Of a stretch of DNA of 7,225 bases, positions 5,703 to 7,225 are shown piece after piece. A program made the position numbers and the translations under genes. A model generated the notes under the pieces. That model was not told the DNA's origin, did not search any database, and saw only the letters and a list, made by a program, of their open reading frames with translations. The DNA is from Sulfurovum sp. bin170 (GTDB lineage Bacteria; Campylobacterota; Campylobacteria; Campylobacterales; Sulfurovaceae). Position 1 is the stretch's first letter; each line of letters starts with the position of its first letter. The stretch covers positions 1 through 7,225 of the forward strand of contig NZ_JAACKB010000425.1 in assembly GCF_010892395.1 (NCBI RefSeq), given 5' to 3'.

Positions 5703-6637
5703 AGGGCTTTGATGGCTTCGATTGTTGCTTGAAGAGAAGCCATATCACTTACATTAAAATGTGGTTTTTTAGTTGCTTTTCGGTTCAATCCTTTTAATAC
5801 ATTACCATGACCAAACTCAATGTAGCAGTCAACCTCATCGTCAATATTTGCAATAGAGTGTTTATACTTGACAGGAGATACCAATTGCTCTGGAAGAAGT
5901 TCTAGTGCCTCTGCTTTAGATGAATATTTTTTCGCTGTAACATTTGAGACAACAGGAGCGATAAACTCATCTTTTATCATCTCTTCTAATTTAACTACCA
6001 GTGGTTTAGTAGCCGATTGAAGTAATGGGCAGTGAGAAGCTACAGACATATTGAGAAGCATTGCTCTTTTTGCTTTTGCATCTTTTAATACTGCAACTAA
6101 CGATTCCAAATCTTTTTTGATACCTGCTATAACAATCTGCCCATCAGAGTTGTAGTTCACAGCCCACACCTGAAGCCCTGCATCTCTCTGCTCTTGACAA
6201 ATCTGCTCTACTACTTCATCTTGAAGACCTAGAGATACCATCATCCCAACCTCTTGCTTGGAACACGCCTCTGCCATCAGTTTACCACGCAGATTCACAA
6301 GCTCTACAGCATCAATAGCATCCAAAGCACCAGTAGCTACTAGTGCAGAGAACTCACCAAGTGAATGTCCCATAGTGATTGTCGGTTTTATATCAATAGC
6401 ATCGGTGAATAGTCTGTGAGCAATTGCTCCAACCAAAAGAATAGCTGGTTGAGTAAACTCTGTTTGAGATAAATTGTTATTCTCTTCAAAAAGAAGATTT
6501 TCAAAATCTATACCTGTTCTATCACTCGCAGATTTGACCATCTCTTTGGCTATATCTGAATTTTCAAAAAAATCTTTTCCCATACCTATGGCTTGTGAGC
6601 CTTGACCTGGAAATAAAAATGCACACTTAACGGACAT
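5699..6637 (-). CDS. fabD: Malonyl-CoA:ACP transacylase
   Basis: FabD transfers malonyl from CoA to acyl carrier protein, starting fatty-acid chain extension in the cytoplasm. The 312-residue length is close to E. coli FabD (about 309). Visible active-site elements in order are GQGSQ (11-15), the nucleophile S92 in GHSLGEF (90-96), R117 in NLRGKLM, H202 in VASHCPL, and Q251 near PEQLVSPV. All match the known catalytic or substrate-binding residues. The ATG at 6637 has AAAGGG five bases upstream. It is followed by mtnN in the same direction, and other fab genes are not in the window. Its TAG stop coincides with the head of a REP-like palindrome. The C-terminus (ATIEAIKAL) has normal length, so the element sits at the end without truncating the enzyme noticeably. 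Confidence 0.95.
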   Translation of the reverse strand: MSVKCAFLFPGQGSQAIGMGKDFFENSDIAKEMVKSASDRTGIDFENLLFEENNNLSQTEFTQPAILLVGAIAHRLFTDAIDIKPTITMGHSLGEFSALVATGALDAIDAVELVNLRGKLMAEACSKQEVGMMVSLGLQDEVVEQICQEQRDAGLQVWAVNYNSDGQIVIAGIKKDLESLVAVLKDAKAKRAMLLNMSVASHCPLLQSATKPLVVKLEEMIKDEFIAPVVSNVTAKKYSSKAEALELLPEQLVSPVKYKHSIANIDDEVDCYIEFGHGNVLKGLNRKATKKPHFNVSDMASLQATIEAIKAL

Positions 6638-6642
6638 ACTAA

Positions 6643-6670
6643 CCCTTTAAATTATAATTTGCGTATTTTA
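6643..6670 (-). promoter_or_regulatory. Possible promoter and ribosome binding site of fabD
   Basis: On the - strand AAAGGG is at 6643-6648. A perfect TATAAT at 6651-6656 would start transcription inside the ribosome binding site, so TAAAAT at 6665-6670 is the more plausible -10 box. No -35 box is convincing. Only 44 bases separate fabD from the preceding gene, so read-through from it is also possible. Confidence 0.3.
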
Positions 6671-6681
6671 TCTAATTTGCC

Positions 6682-7225
6682 TTAGGTTTTGCGAACATAT
6701 AATGCATAATATTTCAGGGTTTTTCTACGCCAATAAGTATACCCTTTTCCAAAATCAGCCAACCACGAATATAGCTCATTCTCCTCTGAGGAACTCCAAA
6801 AACAACTATCTTGGGGCATAATCTCTAAAAAATCTCTAAGGACATAGTGACTATCTCTTTTGGAGTTTTTCAGACTTCGCTTTGTCAACAGTCCCTCTAA
6901 CTCCTCTATAGTGGGCAATCGCCAATCATCATAACCTGCAATTTTCAACTTTTTAGCATACTCATTTGCCTCTTCCCATGTAACAAGTTTATGGTTAGGA
7001 AATCGCTGATATGAAAGCTCACCAACAAATAAAATATCATCTCCCTTATAGATAGTAGTTTTTCTACTTTTTTCAAAAGTATCTTTGCCAATGAGTAATC
7101 TATCTAGTTGCTTTATCTCTAACAACTCTTTTTCTAAACTATTGACCTTCGCCTTTATCTCATCTATCCTGATTTTGGCATGGTCTATCTTTCTTACTCT
7201 CTGCTCATATATTTCCCTCTTATCT
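6682..7225 (-). CDS. Coiled-coil protein with DUF1566 (Lcl C-terminal) domain, partial
   Basis: The reading frame is open through the right edge, so the N-terminus is missing and at least 180 residues are visible. An in-frame TTG at 7125 is probably internal. The first 45 or so visible residues are highly charged with a heptad-like pattern (EIKAKVNSLEKELLEIKQL), suggesting a coiled coil. A DUF1566 domain follows, with the hallmark GYDDWRLPT (visible residues 97-105), then ELEGL, FWSSS (142-146) and YALYVR near the end. The fold resembles C-type-lectin/formylglycine-enzyme-like domains. Members occur as surface or secreted proteins and as partners of diverse N-terminal modules, and the biochemical role is unknown. 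Whether this one is cytoplasmic or anchored depends on the missing N-terminus. The stop lies 44 bases before the fabD start. Domain assignment is confident, function unknown. Confidence 0.8.
   Translation of the reverse strand, partial: DKREIYEQRVRKIDHAKIRIDEIKAKVNSLEKELLEIKQLDRLLIGKDTFEKSRKTTIYKGDDILFVGELSYQRFPNHKLVTWEEANEYAKKLKIAGYDDWRLPTIEELEGLLTKRSLKNSKRDSHYVLRDFLEIMPQDSCFWSSSEENELYSWLADFGKGYTYWRRKTLKYYALYVRKT

Noticed and set aside
6682..6900. Diversity-generating retroelement variable region in the DUF1566 C-terminus
   Set aside because: The fold class fits such targets, but I see no adenine-biased codons, no template repeat and no reverse transcriptase in the window.
7123..7125. TTG as the start of the DUF1566 protein
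   Set aside because: The frame continues without a stop to the window edge and the upstream residues form a convincing coiled coil.

Overview
The window is AT-rich and compact, and its proteins look like those of Campylobacterota. The closest feel is a sulfur-oxidising Sulfurovum- or Sulfurimonas-type organism, but the genus is an inference. The HtrA protein closely follows the Campylobacter HtrA pattern as I remember it, the dnaJ(cbpA)-hspR pair is the arrangement known from Helicobacter and Campylobacter, and the fabD - nucleosidase - TtcA-like run fits the same phylum.

Layout. Positions 1-158 are a palindrome-rich leader without a convincing gene. A secreted HtrA/DegQ protease-chaperone lies on the + strand (159-1547). 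Almost everything else is on the - strand. Read in the direction of transcription from the right edge, this is: a partial coiled-coil/DUF1566 protein; fabD; mtnN; a TtcA-like tRNA thiolase; then, after a small + strand gene (3937-4197), an AtpZ/AtpI-type membrane protein coupled to a four-helix membrane protein; and last the dnaJ(cbpA)-hspR heat-shock operon, which converges on htrA with only 8 bp between the stop codons.

How the genes work together. The left half is protein quality control: periplasmic HtrA, a cytoplasmic class B J-protein and the repressor HspR. A textbook -35/-10 promoter precedes dnaJ, and a HAIR-like inverted repeat overlaps its -35 box, which supports HspR autoregulation. 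The right half is housekeeping metabolism: FabD loads malonyl groups onto acyl carrier protein, MtnN cleaves methylthioadenosine and S-adenosylhomocysteine (and, in this phylum, probably aminodeoxyfutalosine for menaquinone), and the TtcA-like protein modifies tRNA.

The most unusual signal is a set of three GTAG-headed imperfect palindromes resembling REP elements, all in the same orientation. In two of them the TAG of the head is the stop codon of the preceding gene (fabD, mtnN). The third lies inside a reading frame and is translated as part of a cytoplasmic loop. Their stems differ, so they would belong to different REP families. No REP-associated transposase (RAYT) is in the window. A second point of interest is that the TtcA-like protein keeps only two of the three cysteines that hold the iron-sulfur cluster in E. 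coli TtcA. I see no CRISPR array, tRNA, rRNA, insertion sequence or complete novel defence system.
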